Source of the DNA: Microbacterium protaetiae
GTDB taxonomy: Bacteria > Actinomycetota > Actinomycetes > Actinomycetales > Microbacteriaceae
Length of the DNA: 64,000 bases
Assembly (NCBI RefSeq): GCF_004135285.1
Contig: NZ_CP035494.1
Coordinates: 186,001 to 250,000, forward strand
Direction: 5' to 3'
The position numbers were made by a program, and so were the translations under genes. Positions within the stretch are counted from its first letter, which is position 1. Each line of letters opens with the position of its first letter. Shown in pieces: positions 1-8,911 of this stretch. The notes under the pieces were generated by a model. The model did no database searches and was not told the origin of the DNA. It saw nothing but the letters and a program-made list of their open reading frames with translations.

Positions 1-64
1 CCAGGACGCCGATGATCAGTGGCCATCCTCGCTTCAGATACCGAATAAGGAGTCTGCCGAGCAT
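1..64 (-). CDS. ABC exporter, N-terminus only (partial)
   Basis: Only the first 21 codons are in the window, reading leftwards from the ATG at 64 off the left edge. The peptide starts MLGRLLIRYLKRGWPLIIGV, a basic cytoplasmic head followed by the start of a hydrophobic helix. This resembles the N-terminus of actinobacterial fused permease-ATPase multidrug ABC transporters. The ATG lies two bases after the stop of the TetR gene, so the two genes are almost certainly co-transcribed. The family assignment rests on a short stretch and on the common pairing of a TetR repressor with an exporter. Confidence 0.5.
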   Translation of the reverse strand, partial: MLGRLLIRYLKRGWPLIIGVL

Positions 65-66
65 GT

Positions 67-651
67 TCAGTCCTCTCCGCGGGGGCGGCCCGCGATGCCG
101 TACAAGATGAAGTGGACGAGTTCGTCGTCGGTCAAGCCCGCCTCCTCGTCGAACCGAGCAGCGTTGGCGGCCATGCCCGCCAGCCGCACAATGGGGCCGA
201 GCCGATCGGGAGAGATGGTCAGCTCGTCGGCGTTGGAGGCGAAGATCTTCGCCACCGCGACGCGGTAGGCGTCATCCCGCGGGCCCGTGAAGAACGAGGG
301 GATCTCTTTGCGATCCACCAGCGACAGCATCCGCATCATGTTCTGCATCCACGTCCGCGTGCCGCGCACGAGTATGGAGAGCTTCTCCTCCAGCCCGAGC
401 GCGGGATCGACGATCCCCTGCGCCATCCGCTCGCGCGACTGTGTGAAGAACGTCTCGACGACAGCGCGCTTGAGAGCCTCTTTGTCGCCGAAAGCGCGGA
501 AGATCGTCCCTTCGGCGATGCCGAGTTCTTCGGCGAGCTGTCGGGTCGTCAGGCTCGCTCCGTGTTCGAGAAAAAGCGGCACGGATTGTTCGGCGATCAT
601 CGCGCGGCGATCGTCGGGCGCCATCGGCTCGGCACGGGTGGCAGGAGGCAT
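67..651 (-). CDS. TetR-family transcriptional repressor
   Basis: Predicted cytoplasmic DNA-binding repressor of about 194 residues. After a short N-terminal tail there is a TetR_N helix-turn-helix (region around TTRQLAEELGIAEGTIFRAF, then FGDKEAL). The C-terminal part is an unassigned ligand-binding helical domain. A longer reading from an ATG at 690 is possible, but it would run through the perfect inverted repeat at 664-681. The ATG at 651 has a TACACT -10-like hexamer 7 bases upstream, so a leaderless start there fits better. The gene is followed after two bases by an ABC exporter, so it probably represses itself and that exporter. The inducer is unknown. Confidence 0.85.
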   Translation of the reverse strand: MPPATRAEPMAPDDRRAMIAEQSVPLFLEHGASLTTRQLAEELGIAEGTIFRAFGDKEALKRAVVETFFTQSRERMAQGIVDPALGLEEKLSILVRGTRTWMQNMMRMLSLVDRKEIPSFFTGPRDDAYRVAVAKIFASNADELTISPDRLGPIVRLAGMAANAARFDEEAGLTDDELVHFILYGIAGRPRGED

Positions 652-663
652 GGATTCGAGTGT

Positions 664-681
664 AGTGAGTGAGCACTCACT
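664..681. promoter_or_regulatory. Probable TetR operator
   Basis: Perfect inverted repeat AGTGAGTG-AG-CACTCACT (8-bp arms, 2-bp spacer) immediately upstream of the TetR start at 651. Its edge overlaps the likely -10 element (TACACT on the minus strand, plus-strand 659-664). Position and symmetry are typical of an autoregulatory TetR site. It is seen directly in the sequence; the protein-site match is inferred. Confidence 0.7.
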
Positions 682-720
682 CCGCGACATCGGTGCGTGC
701 GCTCTCAGCGAACCTGAGCG

Positions 721-1491
721 TCAGCGCCCGCGGAAAACCGGCGGACGTTTGTGCTGAAACGCCGCGAACCCCTCGCGGTAGTCGTCGGTGGCCGACAGCG
801 CGGTCTGCGCGGCCGTTTCGGCCGCCAGCGTGTCCCACAGGTTCAACCGTTCCTCGCGCACGCGTGCGACCAGCCGCTTGCTCGCCAGGAACGCCGCCGT
901 GGGACCGACCGCTGCCTGTCGCGCGGCAGTGGATGCGGCATCCTGCACCTCATCGGCCGGGTAGACGCGCGAGAACAGCCCCGCGGCGACGGCTTCGTCT
1001 CCCGTCATGAGCCGGCCGGTGTAGATGAGGTCGAGAGTGCGGTGCACACCCAGCCGCTCGGTGAACAGCGCATGCCCACCCGAATCAAGCGCGGCGCCCA
1101 GCGCCGCGAACGGCGAACCGAACTTCGCCGTGTCGGCGACATAGACGACGTCGGTCGCTATCAGCAGGCCGAGTCCCACGCCCAGGCACGCACCCTGGGC
1201 GGCGGCGAACGTCGGTGCCGGAAAGCCCGCCATGCGGCGCATCAGCGGCGCGAGCAGGCCGTCGAGGTAGCCGGGCACGTCGTCGGTGGCCGGGTCGACG
1301 CCGGCGATGTCGCGGCCGGCGCAGAACGCGGGGCCTTCGCCGCGCAGCAGCAGGGCGCGCACGCCGGCCTGCTCGGCGTCGGCGTACGCGATGTCGAGTT
1401 CGTGCAGGGCCGCCTCGTCGAGCGCGTTGCGCTTGTCGGGCGCATTCAGCACGACCTCGGCGATGCCGCCTTCGATGGTCAGGTCGATCAC
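721..1491 (-). CDS. paaG: Enoyl-CoA hydratase/isomerase, PaaG-like
   Basis: Crotonase-fold protein of 256 residues. In the phenylacetate pathway PaaG isomerises 1,2-epoxyphenylacetyl-CoA to the oxepin and can also shift double bonds of later intermediates. The CoA/oxyanion region FCAGRDI and the core ACLGVGLGL are present. At the two hydratase glutamate positions the sequence has F and non-acidic residues, while an Asp occurs in LDSGG. That is the PaaG/enoyl-isomerase pattern rather than the two-Glu hydratase pattern. GTG start with an AGGAG box just upstream; the gene follows paaE after 10 bases as the last gene of the paa operon. PaaF-type hydratase is the alternative. Confidence 0.75.
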   Translation of the reverse strand: MIDLTIEGGIAEVVLNAPDKRNALDEAALHELDIAYADAEQAGVRALLLRGEGPAFCAGRDIAGVDPATDDVPGYLDGLLAPLMRRMAGFPAPTFAAAQGACLGVGLGLLIATDVVYVADTAKFGSPFAALGAALDSGGHALFTERLGVHRTLDLIYTGRLMTGDEAVAAGLFSRVYPADEVQDAASTAARQAAVGPTAAFLASKRLVARVREERLNLWDTLAAETAAQTALSATDDYREGFAAFQHKRPPVFRGR

Positions 1492-1501
1492 GGGACTCTC
1501 C

Positions 1502-2662
1502 TCACACGTCGTAGTCGACGACGACGGTGTCAGTCACAGGATGGGACTGGCAGGTCAGGATGTAACCGCGCTCGAGCTCTTCGGGTTCGAGCGCGTAGTT
1601 CTCGGTCATGCGCACATCGCCTTCGACCAGCCTCGCACGGCAGGTTCCGCACACTCCCCCGGCGCACGCGAACGGCACATCGGGCCGCACCCGCAGCGCC
1701 GCATTGAGGATCGTCTCGTGGGCACTGTCGGGGCTGTCCACGCTCGCGGATTGCCCCTCCAGCGTGAATCGCACCGTACGCACGTGCTCGTCGGGCCGGG
1801 CCTGCACCGGGCGACCGCCGTTCGGTGTCGCCTGCCCGGGCTCGCCGGTCGTGAACAGCTCGTGGCGGATGTGCCGCCGGTCGACCCCGATGTCGGTGAG
1901 CACGTCGCGGCACAGCTGCACAAGCGCGAACGGCCCACACAGGAACCACTCGTCGACGGTGTCGGGGCGAATGAGCACATCAAGGATCGTCCGCAGCTTG
2001 GCCTCGTCGATCCGTCCCGACAGCAGCGGAGCCGCCCGCTGCTCGCGCGAGAGCACGTGGTGCAGCGCAAGCCGGGCGGGGTAGCGGTCCTTCAGATCGG
2101 CGAGATCGTCGAGGAACATCACGTCGGAGCGCGACCGGTTCGTGTACACCAGGGTGAAGCGGGATGTCGCGGACCCCGACAAGACCGTGGTCGCCAGCGC
2201 CATCAGCGGCGTGATGCCGGAGCCGGCGGCGATGCCGACGAAGTGCTGGCCGTCGACATCGTACTGCCGCGCCGTGAAGTTGCCCTGTGGACTCATGACA
2301 TCGAGCGTGTCGCCGGGGTGCAGCTCGGTCTGCGCCCACGTCGAGAAGCGGCCTCCGATGTCACGCTTGATCGCGACGCTGAGGGTTCCTGCCGCCGGCG
2401 GACGGCACAGCGAATACGACCGGCGCAGCTCGTGACCGTCGAGCCGGGCACGCAGCGCTACATGCTGTCCGGCCAGGTAGTCGTACTCGGCCTGCAGCTG
2501 GTCGGGAACGGCGAAGGTCACCTCGACGGCGTCGTCGGTGAGCCGGCGCACCTCGGCGACGGTGAGGGTGTGGAACCGTGCGGCGCGGCCCCGCGGTCCT
2601 CCGACGGCCGAGGCGAGCAACGCGTCGGCGACGCGCTCGGCGCTGGCTGCGGCATCCGTCAT
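1502..2662 (-). CDS. paaE: Phenylacetyl-CoA epoxidase reductase subunit PaaE
   Basis: Electron-transfer subunit of the phenylacetyl-CoA 1,2-epoxidase, passing electrons from NADPH to the PaaAC oxygenase. 386 residues: an FAD-binding barrel (RRSYSLCRPP region), an NAD(P)-binding domain (GIAAGSGITPLMAL), and a C-terminal plant-type [2Fe-2S] ferredoxin domain with the ligand pattern C-x4-C-x2-C (ACAGGVCGTC) and a final Cys in LTCQSHP. The ATG overlaps the paaD stop as ATGA, which indicates translational coupling. Confidence 0.95.
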   Translation of the reverse strand: MTDAAASAERVADALLASAVGGPRGRAARFHTLTVAEVRRLTDDAVEVTFAVPDQLQAEYDYLAGQHVALRARLDGHELRRSYSLCRPPAAGTLSVAIKRDIGGRFSTWAQTELHPGDTLDVMSPQGNFTARQYDVDGQHFVGIAAGSGITPLMALATTVLSGSATSRFTLVYTNRSRSDVMFLDDLADLKDRYPARLALHHVLSREQRAAPLLSGRIDEAKLRTILDVLIRPDTVDEWFLCGPFALVQLCRDVLTDIGVDRRHIRHELFTTGEPGQATPNGGRPVQARPDEHVRTVRFTLEGQSASVDSPDSAHETILNAALRVRPDVPFACAGGVCGTCRARLVEGDVRMTENYALEPEELERGYILTCQSHPVTDTVVVDYDV

Positions 2663-3273
2663 CAGTGCGCCTTGAAGTAGTCGAACGGCTCACCACACGC
2701 GCGGCACGCGTAGAGGGCCTTGCATGCCGTGGAGCCGAAGTGCGAGATCTCACGCGTGTTCAGCGAGCGGCAGTGCGGGCAGCGCACGTGCAGGCCGCCC
2801 TGGATCGGGCCGACCGGGCGCGTTCCCGTCGGCGGGGCGATGCCGAACTGTTCGAGACGGCGGCGCCCGTCGTCGCTGATCCAGTCGGTCGTCCACGCGG
2901 GGGTCAGCGTCGTGCGCACCCGGACCTCGGCGAACCCGGCCGCGCGCACGGCGGCGCGCACGTCGCGCTCGATCACCTGCATCATGGGGCATCCCGAGTA
3001 TGTCGGCGTGACCGTGACGGTGACCACGCCGTCGTCGATGCGCACCGCACGCAGCACGCCGAGGTCGGCGATTGAGAGCACCGGCAGCTCGGGGTCGCAG
3101 ACGGTGGATGCCGCAGCCCGCGCGCGCTCGAGAGCAGTGCCGGTCTGATCCTGTGGCGTCTCGTTCCGCTCTTGCTGCGGCGGTGCGGGGGCGCGAGCAG
3201 CCCAGGGCCCGAGCACGGCCTCCAGCGCCTCGGCGCGTGTGGGCCGGGGTGCTCGTGCGGTCGAGGTCACCAT
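2662..3273 (-). CDS. paaD: Phenylacetate degradation protein PaaD
   Basis: PaaD is needed for a functional epoxidase and is thought to help metal-centre assembly. 203 residues. The N-terminal half carries a MIP18/DUF59 domain (VCDPELPVLSIADLGVLR, then TPTYSGCPMM). The C-terminus is a zinc ribbon with CPHC, a lone Cys and CRAC before the end FDYFKAH. The region before the DUF59 domain is about 50 residues longer and Ala/Pro-rich, so a later start cannot be excluded. It overlaps paaC by 7 bases. Confidence 0.93.
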   Translation of the reverse strand: MVTSTARAPRPTRAEALEAVLGPWAARAPAPPQQERNETPQDQTGTALERARAAASTVCDPELPVLSIADLGVLRAVRIDDGVVTVTVTPTYSGCPMMQVIERDVRAAVRAAGFAEVRVRTTLTPAWTTDWISDDGRRRLEQFGIAPPTGTRPVGPIQGGLHVRCPHCRSLNTREISHFGSTACKALYACRACGEPFDYFKAH

Positions 3274-4082
3274 GTCGCCCCCGGATGCTGCCGCGCCAGC
3301 ATCTGCATCTCGGCCAGCAGATACCCGAGCGTCGGAAAGTGTTCTCCGCGCCGGCCGCCGCCGGAGGCGACGAAACGGGTCGGGGCCTCAAGCTCGGCTT
3401 CGGCGAAGACGGCTGCGATGGTCTCGTCGAACGATGCGCGCAACGTGGACGGCCGCACCGCGGCATCCCCCAGCCGGTCGATGAGCGGTTCGTCGCCGAA
3501 CAACTCGTCGACGTACGGCCAGATGTCGTCGATGGCCGTGATCATGCGCCGTCGTGATTCGTCGGTGCCGCCGGCCAGCCGCTTTGTCCACTGCACGGCG
3601 TGGTCGCGGTGGTAGGCGACCTCTTTGACGGCCTTGCCGGCCACCGCGGCCAGCACCGGGTCGCTGCTGGCCTGCAGCCGTTCGTACAGGGCGAGAAGGT
3701 AGGTGGATGCCGCCAGCTGGCGGGCGATCGTGTGAGCGAAGTCGCCGTTGGGCTGCTCGAACAGCCAGGCGCTGCGGAAGTCGGGCTCGTCACGAAAGTA
3801 CGCGAGATCGTCTTCGGTGCGTTCGTCAGCCGTGCCGGCGTAGCGCAGCAGGCTGCGCGCGTGGCCGAGCAGATCGAGGGCGATATTGGCCAGGGCGACG
3901 TCTTCTTCCAGCTCGGGGGCATGGGCTATCCACGCGCCCAGCTGCTGGGCGAGGATCAGCGCATCATCGCCGAGCCACAGCGCGTATTCGGCGATGTCGG
4001 GGGTCGCTGTGCGGCCCTGCTCGCCGACGAGCTCTTCGGCGAGTTCGACTTCGTCGACCGAGATGTGCACGGCCCTCGTCAT
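3267..4082 (-). CDS. paaC: Phenylacetyl-CoA epoxidase structural subunit PaaC
   Basis: 271-residue ferritin-like helical protein that pairs with PaaA in the epoxidase core and lacks the complete di-iron site. Typical family segments include EYALWLGDDALILAQ near residues 30-45, ANIALDLLGHAR, and KEVAYHRDHA around 150. Its length matches the family. The ATG overlaps the paaB stop (ATGA). Confidence 0.95.
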   Translation of the reverse strand: MTRAVHISVDEVELAEELVGEQGRTATPDIAEYALWLGDDALILAQQLGAWIAHAPELEEDVALANIALDLLGHARSLLRYAGTADERTEDDLAYFRDEPDFRSAWLFEQPNGDFAHTIARQLAASTYLLALYERLQASSDPVLAAVAGKAVKEVAYHRDHAVQWTKRLAGGTDESRRRMITAIDDIWPYVDELFGDEPLIDRLGDAAVRPSTLRASFDETIAAVFAEAELEAPTRFVASGGGRRGEHFPTLGYLLAEMQMLARQHPGATW

Positions 4083-4363
4083 AGGTGCGGCACCCCCTCG
4101 CTGGCGGTGTAGTAGGTCGCGTGCCGGTAGTTCTTGCCGGCGGGGCTCTCGAAGAACGCGCCCTTCGCGTCGGGGTCGCTCGCGGTGATCGCCTCGGAGG
4201 GCACCACCCAGATCGAGACGCCCTCGCCGCGACGCGTGTACAGATCGCGCGCGTTGCGCACGGCCATGTCGGCGTCGGGCGCGTGCAGGGAGCCGACGTG
4301 CACGTGCGAGAGACCGCGGCCGGCACGCACGAACACCTCCCAGAGGGGCCAGGACTCGGTCAT
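4079..4363 (-). CDS. paaB: Phenylacetyl-CoA epoxidase small subunit PaaB
   Basis: 94-residue subunit bridging PaaAC heterodimers. The start at 4363 ([13 protein letters not shown]) is chosen because a GAAGGAG ribosome-binding site lies 8 bases upstream and the homologous core WPLWEVFVR begins there. A longer in-frame reading to 4423 enters paaA coding sequence and is not supported. It overlaps paaA (ATGA) and paaC (ATGA), consistent with equimolar translation of the complex. Confidence 0.94.
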   Translation of the reverse strand: MTESWPLWEVFVRAGRGLSHVHVGSLHAPDADMAVRNARDLYTRRGEGVSIWVVPSEAITASDPDAKGAFFESPAGKNYRHATYYTASEGVPHL

Positions 4364-5310
4364 GCCGCGGTCTCCTTCACCTGCTGCTTGCGGGCGTACT
4401 CGGCGGCGGCCTCGCGCACCCACGCGCCCTCTTCGTGGGCGGTGCGCCTGTTCTGAATGCGCACGGCGTTCATCGGCCCACGGCCCTTGAGCACCGCCAT
4501 GAACTCGTCCCAGTCGATAGGGCTCATGTCGTACTGCTGCGTCTGCTCATTCCAGCGCAGCGCGGGGTCGGGCAGCTGCACGCCGAGTACCTCGGCCTGC
4601 GGCACGAGCATTCCGACGAAGCGCTGGCGCAGCTCGTCGTTGGAGAAGCGCTTGATCTTCCAGGCCATCGAGCGCGCCGAGTTCGGCGATTCGTCATCGG
4701 GCGGGCCGAACATCATCAAGCTCGGCCAGTACCACCGGTCCACGGCATCCTGTGCCATCTTCTGCTGCGCGTGGGTGCCCTTCATCAACTGCAGCAGAAT
4801 CTCGAACCCCTGCCGCTGGTGGAACGACTCCTCTTTGCAGATGCGCACCATCGCGCGCGCGTACGGGCCGTACGAGCAGCGGCACAGCGGCACCTGATTG
4901 ACGATCGCGGCGCCGTCGACGAGCCATCCGATGGCGCCCATATCGGCCCAGGTCGGCGTCGGATAATTGAAGATCGACGAGTATTTGGCCTTGCCGTCGA
5001 TGAGCTGCTCGGTCATCTCGTCGCGGGTGATGCCGAGCGTCTGCGTCGCCGAGTACAGGTACAGGCCGTGGCCGGCCTCGTCTTGCACCTTCGCCATCAG
5101 GATCGCCTTGCGCTGCAGGCTGGGCGCGCGGGTGATCCAATTGCCCTCGGGCTGCATGCCGATGATCTCGGAATGCGCATGCTGTGACATCTGCCGGATC
5201 AGGCTCTTCCGGTAGTCGTCGGGCATCCAGTCCTTCGGCTCGATGCGGGCATCGGCGTCGATGAGCGCATCGAACGCCTCTTGTTCGTCGTGCGTGGTCA
5301 CGGTCGTCAT
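4360..5310 (-). CDS. paaA: Phenylacetyl-CoA epoxidase catalytic subunit PaaA
   Basis: Di-iron oxygenase subunit that epoxidises the aromatic ring of phenylacetyl-CoA. 316 residues with carboxylate-bridged iron ligand motifs in [13 protein letters not shown] and [11 protein letters not shown]. The start at 5310 (MTTVTTHDE) has a GGAGG box 8 bases upstream; the in-frame ATG at 5328 lacks one. First gene of the leftward operon paaABCDE-paaG. The promoter region is shared with the divergent paaI-paaK operon and holds a TetR-type site at 5334-5350. Confidence 0.96.
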   Translation of the reverse strand: MTTVTTHDEQEAFDALIDADARIEPKDWMPDDYRKSLIRQMSQHAHSEIIGMQPEGNWITRAPSLQRKAILMAKVQDEAGHGLYLYSATQTLGITRDEMTEQLIDGKAKYSSIFNYPTPTWADMGAIGWLVDGAAIVNQVPLCRCSYGPYARAMVRICKEESFHQRQGFEILLQLMKGTHAQQKMAQDAVDRWYWPSLMMFGPPDDESPNSARSMAWKIKRFSNDELRQRFVGMLVPQAEVLGVQLPDPALRWNEQTQQYDMSPIDWDEFMAVLKGRGPMNAVRIQNRRTAHEEGAWVREAAAEYARKQQVKETAA

Positions 5311-5333
5311 CGTCGACACCTCCGGCAATTACC

Positions 5334-5350
5334 TACCGCTCGTTCAGTAA
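5334..5350. promoter_or_regulatory. Probable PaaR operator (paaA/paaI intergenic)
   Basis: The sequence TACCGCTCGTTCAGTAA lies between the divergent paaA and paaI starts. A near-identical site, TACCGATCGTTCAGGAA, occurs at 10972-10988 between paaZ and the TetR-family regulator. Together with flanking bases the site is an imperfect palindrome with TTAC/GTAA ends. The shared occurrence at two paa promoters supports a common repressor site. Confidence 0.75.
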
Positions 5351-5391
5351 TTATGACATACTCGTGCCGTCGCAAGGGTGCGGGAGGGACG

Positions 5392-5805
5392 ATGACGGTG
5401 ATCCGGCCGATGATCAGGAAAGACCGTGCCGCCGCGGCTCTCGGGTTGCAGGTGGCCGTCGACGAACCAGGCCGGGCGGTCGTGTCGATGCGTGTGCGGG
5501 GCGACATGCTCAATGGCTTCGCCATCACCCACGGCGGGCTCGTGTTCGCCCTCGCTGACACCGCGTTCGCGATCGCGTGCAATGAGGATGAGCATGTCAC
5601 CGTGGCCGCGGGCGCGGACATCACGTTCTTGAAGTCGACGCGCGCGGGCCAGACCCTGACTGCGACGGCGGTGCGTCGAGTGGTCAGCGGGCGCACCGGC
5701 CTGTACGACGTGACGGTGACCGACGAGACCGGCGACGTGGTCGCGGAGTTCCGCGGGCGGTCGCTGACGACCAATCGCACTTTCGAGGAGGATGCCGGTG
5801 ACTGA
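5392..5805 (+). CDS. paaI: Hydroxyphenylacetyl-CoA thioesterase PaaI
   Basis: Hotdog-fold thioesterase of 137 residues that hydrolyses dead-end or accumulating aryl-CoA esters during phenylacetate breakdown. The family core NGFAITHGGLVFALADTAFA is present around residues 42-62. The start at 5392 (MTVIRPM) has a GGGAGG box directly upstream; in-frame codons upstream cross the operator region and are rejected. It overlaps the start of paaK. Confidence 0.92.
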   Translation: MTVIRPMIRKDRAAAALGLQVAVDEPGRAVVSMRVRGDMLNGFAITHGGLVFALADTAFAIACNEDEHVTVAAGADITFLKSTRAGQTLTATAVRRVVSGRTGLYDVTVTDETGDVVAEFRGRSLTTNRTFEEDAGD

Positions 5806-7078
5806 GCTCGATCCGGAAGAGCGGATGCCGCGGCCCGAGCTGCAGGCGCTGCAGCTGAAGCGCCTGCAGTGGACGGTGCAGCACGCGTACGAGAACGTGC
5901 CGCCGTATCGACAGAAGTTCGCAGCGGCGGGCGTGTCGCCGGAGGACATTCGCACGCTGGACGACGTGCGCCGACTGCCGTTCACGACAAAGGCCGATCT
6001 GCGCGAGACCTACCCGTTCGGCATGTTCGCCGTGCCGATGTCGCAGATCCGCCGCATCCATGCCTCATCGGGCACGACGGGCCGGCCCACCGTCGTCGGC
6101 TACACCGAGGGCGATCTGCAGCGATGGGCGCAACTGGTGGCGCGCTCGCTGCGCGCGGCAGGGGTGCGGCCCGGGATGAAGGTGCACAACGCCTACGGGT
6201 ACGGGCTGTTCACCGGCGGGCTCGGGCTGCACGACGGGGCGGCGCTGCTGGGCGCCGCCGTGATTCCCGTCTCGGGCGGGCAGACGGCGCGCCAGGTGCA
6301 GCTGATCCAGGACTTCGAACCCGAGGTCATCACCTGCACGCCGAGCTATCTGCTGACGATCGCCGACGCCATGGAACAGGCCGGGATCGATCCTGCCTCG
6401 ACGTCGCTGCGCATCGGCGTGCTGGGCGCCGAGCCGTGGACGAACGAGCTGCGCGGCGAGATCGAGCGGCGCCTGGGCATCGACGCGGTCGACATCTACG
6501 GGCTGAGCGAGGTCATGGGCCCGGGCGTGGCCAGCGAGTGCGTCGAGACGAAGGACGGCCCGCACGTGTGGGAGGACCACTTTCTGCCCGAGGTGATCGA
6601 CGCCGACACGGGCGAGCCGGTCGCCGACGGCGAGGCAGGCGAGCTCGTGTTCACCTCGCTCACCAAAGAGGCCTTCCCGGTGATCCGCTATCGCACCCGT
6701 GATCTGACCCGGCTGCTGCCGGGCACTGCTCGGCCGGGGATGCGAAGGATCCAGAAGATCACCGGGCGCGACGACGACATGATCATCCTGCGCGGGGTGA
6801 ACCTCTTCCCCACGCAGATCGAGCAACTCGTGCTCGGCATCGAGGCGCTCACGCCGCACTTCGTGCTCGAGCTGACCAAGAACGGAAGGCTCGACGCGAT
6901 GACCGTGCGCATCGAGCGCGACCCGAGCCTGTCGGTGGAGGTGTGCGAGGCGGCCGCGGTCGTGCTGCGGCAGCGGGTAAAGTCGCAGCTGGGCACGTCG
7001 ATCGACGTGCACCTCGAGGAGCCCGGCACGCTGCCGCGCAGCGAGGGCAAGTACAAGCGCGTCTACGACCTGCGGTGA
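5798..7078 (+). CDS. paaK: Phenylacetate-CoA ligase PaaK
   Basis: Adenylate-forming ligase, first step of the pathway: phenylacetate + CoA + ATP to phenylacetyl-CoA. 426 residues with the P-loop SSGTTGRPTVVGYT, the YGLSEVMGPGVASEC segment, and the YRTRDLTR and GRDDDMIILRG hinge region. An ATG exists at 5792, but the ribosome-binding site GAGGAGG ends at 5791. The GTG at 5798, with 6 bases of spacing, is therefore the better start. The gene overlaps the paaI stop. Confidence 0.95.
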   Translation: MTELDPEERMPRPELQALQLKRLQWTVQHAYENVPPYRQKFAAAGVSPEDIRTLDDVRRLPFTTKADLRETYPFGMFAVPMSQIRRIHASSGTTGRPTVVGYTEGDLQRWAQLVARSLRAAGVRPGMKVHNAYGYGLFTGGLGLHDGAALLGAAVIPVSGGQTARQVQLIQDFEPEVITCTPSYLLTIADAMEQAGIDPASTSLRIGVLGAEPWTNELRGEIERRLGIDAVDIYGLSEVMGPGVASECVETKDGPHVWEDHFLPEVIDADTGEPVADGEAGELVFTSLTKEAFPVIRYRTRDLTRLLPGTARPGMRRIQKITGRDDDMIILRGVNLFPTQIEQLVLGIEALTPHFVLELTKNGRLDAMTVRIERDPSLSVEVCEAAAVVLRQRVKSQLGTSIDVHLEEPGTLPRSEGKYKRVYDLR

Positions 7079-7096
7079 GGGATGCCGGTCACAACG

Positions 7097-7347
7097 GCGC
7101 CCCTTGTCGAAACTCACCTCACCGCGCGAAACACACCGCAACGCGGCCAGTCTCGCGCGCCAGGCCGAGTCTCGCGCGCCCGGCCACGTCTCGCGCGCCG
7201 GGCCAAGTCTCGCGCGCCCCTTGTCGAGACTCACCTCACCGCGCGAAACACACCGCAACGCGGCCAGTCTCGCGCGCCGGGCCGAGTCTCGCGCGCGGCC
7301 AGTCTCGCGCGCAGCGCGCTGATGTCCCCAGCGCGCTGATGTCCCCT
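7097..7347. repeat. Intergenic direct-repeat cluster downstream of paaK
   Basis: The 384-bp gap between paaK and the MFS gene is mostly repeats. An 83-bp unit at 7097-7179 recurs at 7214-7296 with two mismatches. Between and after them the motif AGTCTCGCGCGCC recurs in short tandem form, and AGCGCGCTGATGTCCCC is duplicated at 7313-7329 and 7330-7346. Each long unit holds an imperfect hairpin (GCGCGAAAC against GTCTCGCGC). All frames stay open because the unit lacks stops, but nothing looks like protein. Confidence 0.85.
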
Positions 7348-7462
7348 GCGCACTGATCCCCAACCGTCGTGATCTCCCGCCGTCTGTCCCGCGCGTGAGC
7401 ACGTCAGCGCCTCGTGTCAAGGTGCTTCCACAACACGCCGGGGCGGCGGCACGCTGACAGTC

Positions 7463-8908
7463 ATGTCGCAGACAGAGCTGAAGACGATCTCGACGACGAT
7501 CCCCGCGCGCATGGACCGACTCCCCTGGGCGAAATGGCACTGGCTGGTCGTCATCGGCCTGGGCACGGTGTGGATTCTCGACGGGCTCGAGGTCACCATC
7601 GTCGGCGCTATCGCGGGGCGACTGACCGAGAAGTCCAGCGGCCTGGGCCTGACAACCGCACAGATCGGGCAGGCGGCGGCCATCTACGTCGCCGGTGCGT
7701 GCGTCGGCGCCCTCGCCTTCGGTTACCTCACCGATCGGTTCGGTCGCAAGAAGCTGTTCATGATCACGCTGGGCATCTATCTGGCGGCCACCGTCGCCAC
7801 GGCGTTCTCGTTCAACCCGGTGTACTTCTTCATCTGCCGGTTCTTCACCGGCTCGGGAATCGGCGGCGAATACGCGGCGATCAATTCCGCTATCGACGAG
7901 CTGATCCCGGCACGCCGCCGCGGCGTCGTCGACCTCGCCATCAACGGCTCGTACTGGCTGGGCACGGCATTCGGGGCGGTGCTGACGGTCTTTCTGCTGA
8001 ACACCGCCATCTTCCCCGCCGATCTCGGGTGGCGTCTGGCGTTCGGCCTGGGCGCGGTGCTCGGGCTGACGATCCTGCTCGTGCGACGCAACGTTCCGGA
8101 GTCACCGCGCTGGATGTTCATCCACGGCCGCGATGAACAGGCCGAGAACGAGGTCGCGGCAATCGAGCGCACGATCGAGCAGCAGACCGGCGATGACCTT
8201 GAGCACGTGCCCGACGACACGGCGATCGAGATCCAGCAGCGTCGCTCGACCGGCTTCGGCGAGATCGCGCGCGTCGCAATCACTCGGTATCCGAAGCGGT
8301 TCGTGCTCGGCCTCTCGCTGTTCATCGGCCAGGCCTTTCTGTACAACGCCGTGTTCTTCACCTACGCCCTGGTGCTCACCCAGCTGCTCGACGTGCCCGA
8401 CGACATCGCCCCGTGGTCGCTCGTGCCCATCGCCGTCGGCAACTTCCTCGGCCCGCTCCTGCTGGGCCGTCTATTCGATTCGATCGGGCGGCGCGTCATG
8501 ATCTCGTTGTCGTACATCGGCAGTGGCGTGCTGCTGGTGGCCACCGGCATCCTCTTCGATCTTCGAATGCTGGATGCCACGTGGCTGACCGTCTGCTGGG
8601 TCATCGTGTTCTTCTTCGCCTCGGCGGGAGCGAGCGCGGCCTATCTCACGGTGAGTGAGATCTTCCCCATGGAGACGCGGGCGATGGCGATAGCGTTCTT
8701 CTACGCCATCGGTACGGGCCTGGGCGGCATCATCGGACCGCTGCTGTTCGGCAGCTTCGTCGAGCAGGGCATCTCGGCGGTCGCGATCGGCTACTTCCTC
8801 GGCGCAGGGCTCATGATCGCCGCGGGCCTGGTCGAGGTGTTCCTCGGGGTGGATGCGGAGCGCAAATCGCTCGAAGACATCGCCGACCCGCTCTCGAAGA
8901 CCGGCTGA
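7463..8908 (+). CDS. MFS transporter, sugar/aromatic-acid:H+ symporter type
   Basis: 481-residue major facilitator protein with about 12 hydrophobic segments. It shows the family loop [13 protein letters not shown] between helices 2 and 3, its counterpart [13 protein letters not shown] in the second half, and [21 protein letters not shown]. The first helix has [11 protein letters not shown], similar to the DG-D/E motif of aromatic-acid symporters. It sits between paaK and paaZ, which suggests uptake of phenylacetate or a related acid; that is inference. A second in-frame ATG at 7511 is possible. It converges on paaZ with a 3-base gap. Confidence 0.85.
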   Translation: MSQTELKTISTTIPARMDRLPWAKWHWLVVIGLGTVWILDGLEVTIVGAIAGRLTEKSSGLGLTTAQIGQAAAIYVAGACVGALAFGYLTDRFGRKKLFMITLGIYLAATVATAFSFNPVYFFICRFFTGSGIGGEYAAINSAIDELIPARRRGVVDLAINGSYWLGTAFGAVLTVFLLNTAIFPADLGWRLAFGLGAVLGLTILLVRRNVPESPRWMFIHGRDEQAENEVAAIERTIEQQTGDDLEHVPDDTAIEIQQRRSTGFGEIARVAITRYPKRFVLGLSLFIGQAFLYNAVFFTYALVLTQLLDVPDDIAPWSLVPIAVGNFLGPLLLGRLFDSIGRRVMISLSYIGSGVLLVATGILFDLRMLDATWLTVCWVIVFFFASAGASAAYLTVSEIFPMETRAMAIAFFYAIGTGLGGIIGPLLFGSFVEQGISAVAIGYFLGAGLMIAAGLVEVFLGVDAERKSLEDIADPLSKTG

Positions 8909-8911
8909 GCG

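Noticed and set aside
7079..7462. Small genes in the paaK-MFS gap
   Set aside because: All frames there are made by the repeats; no ribosome-binding site or family resemblance.
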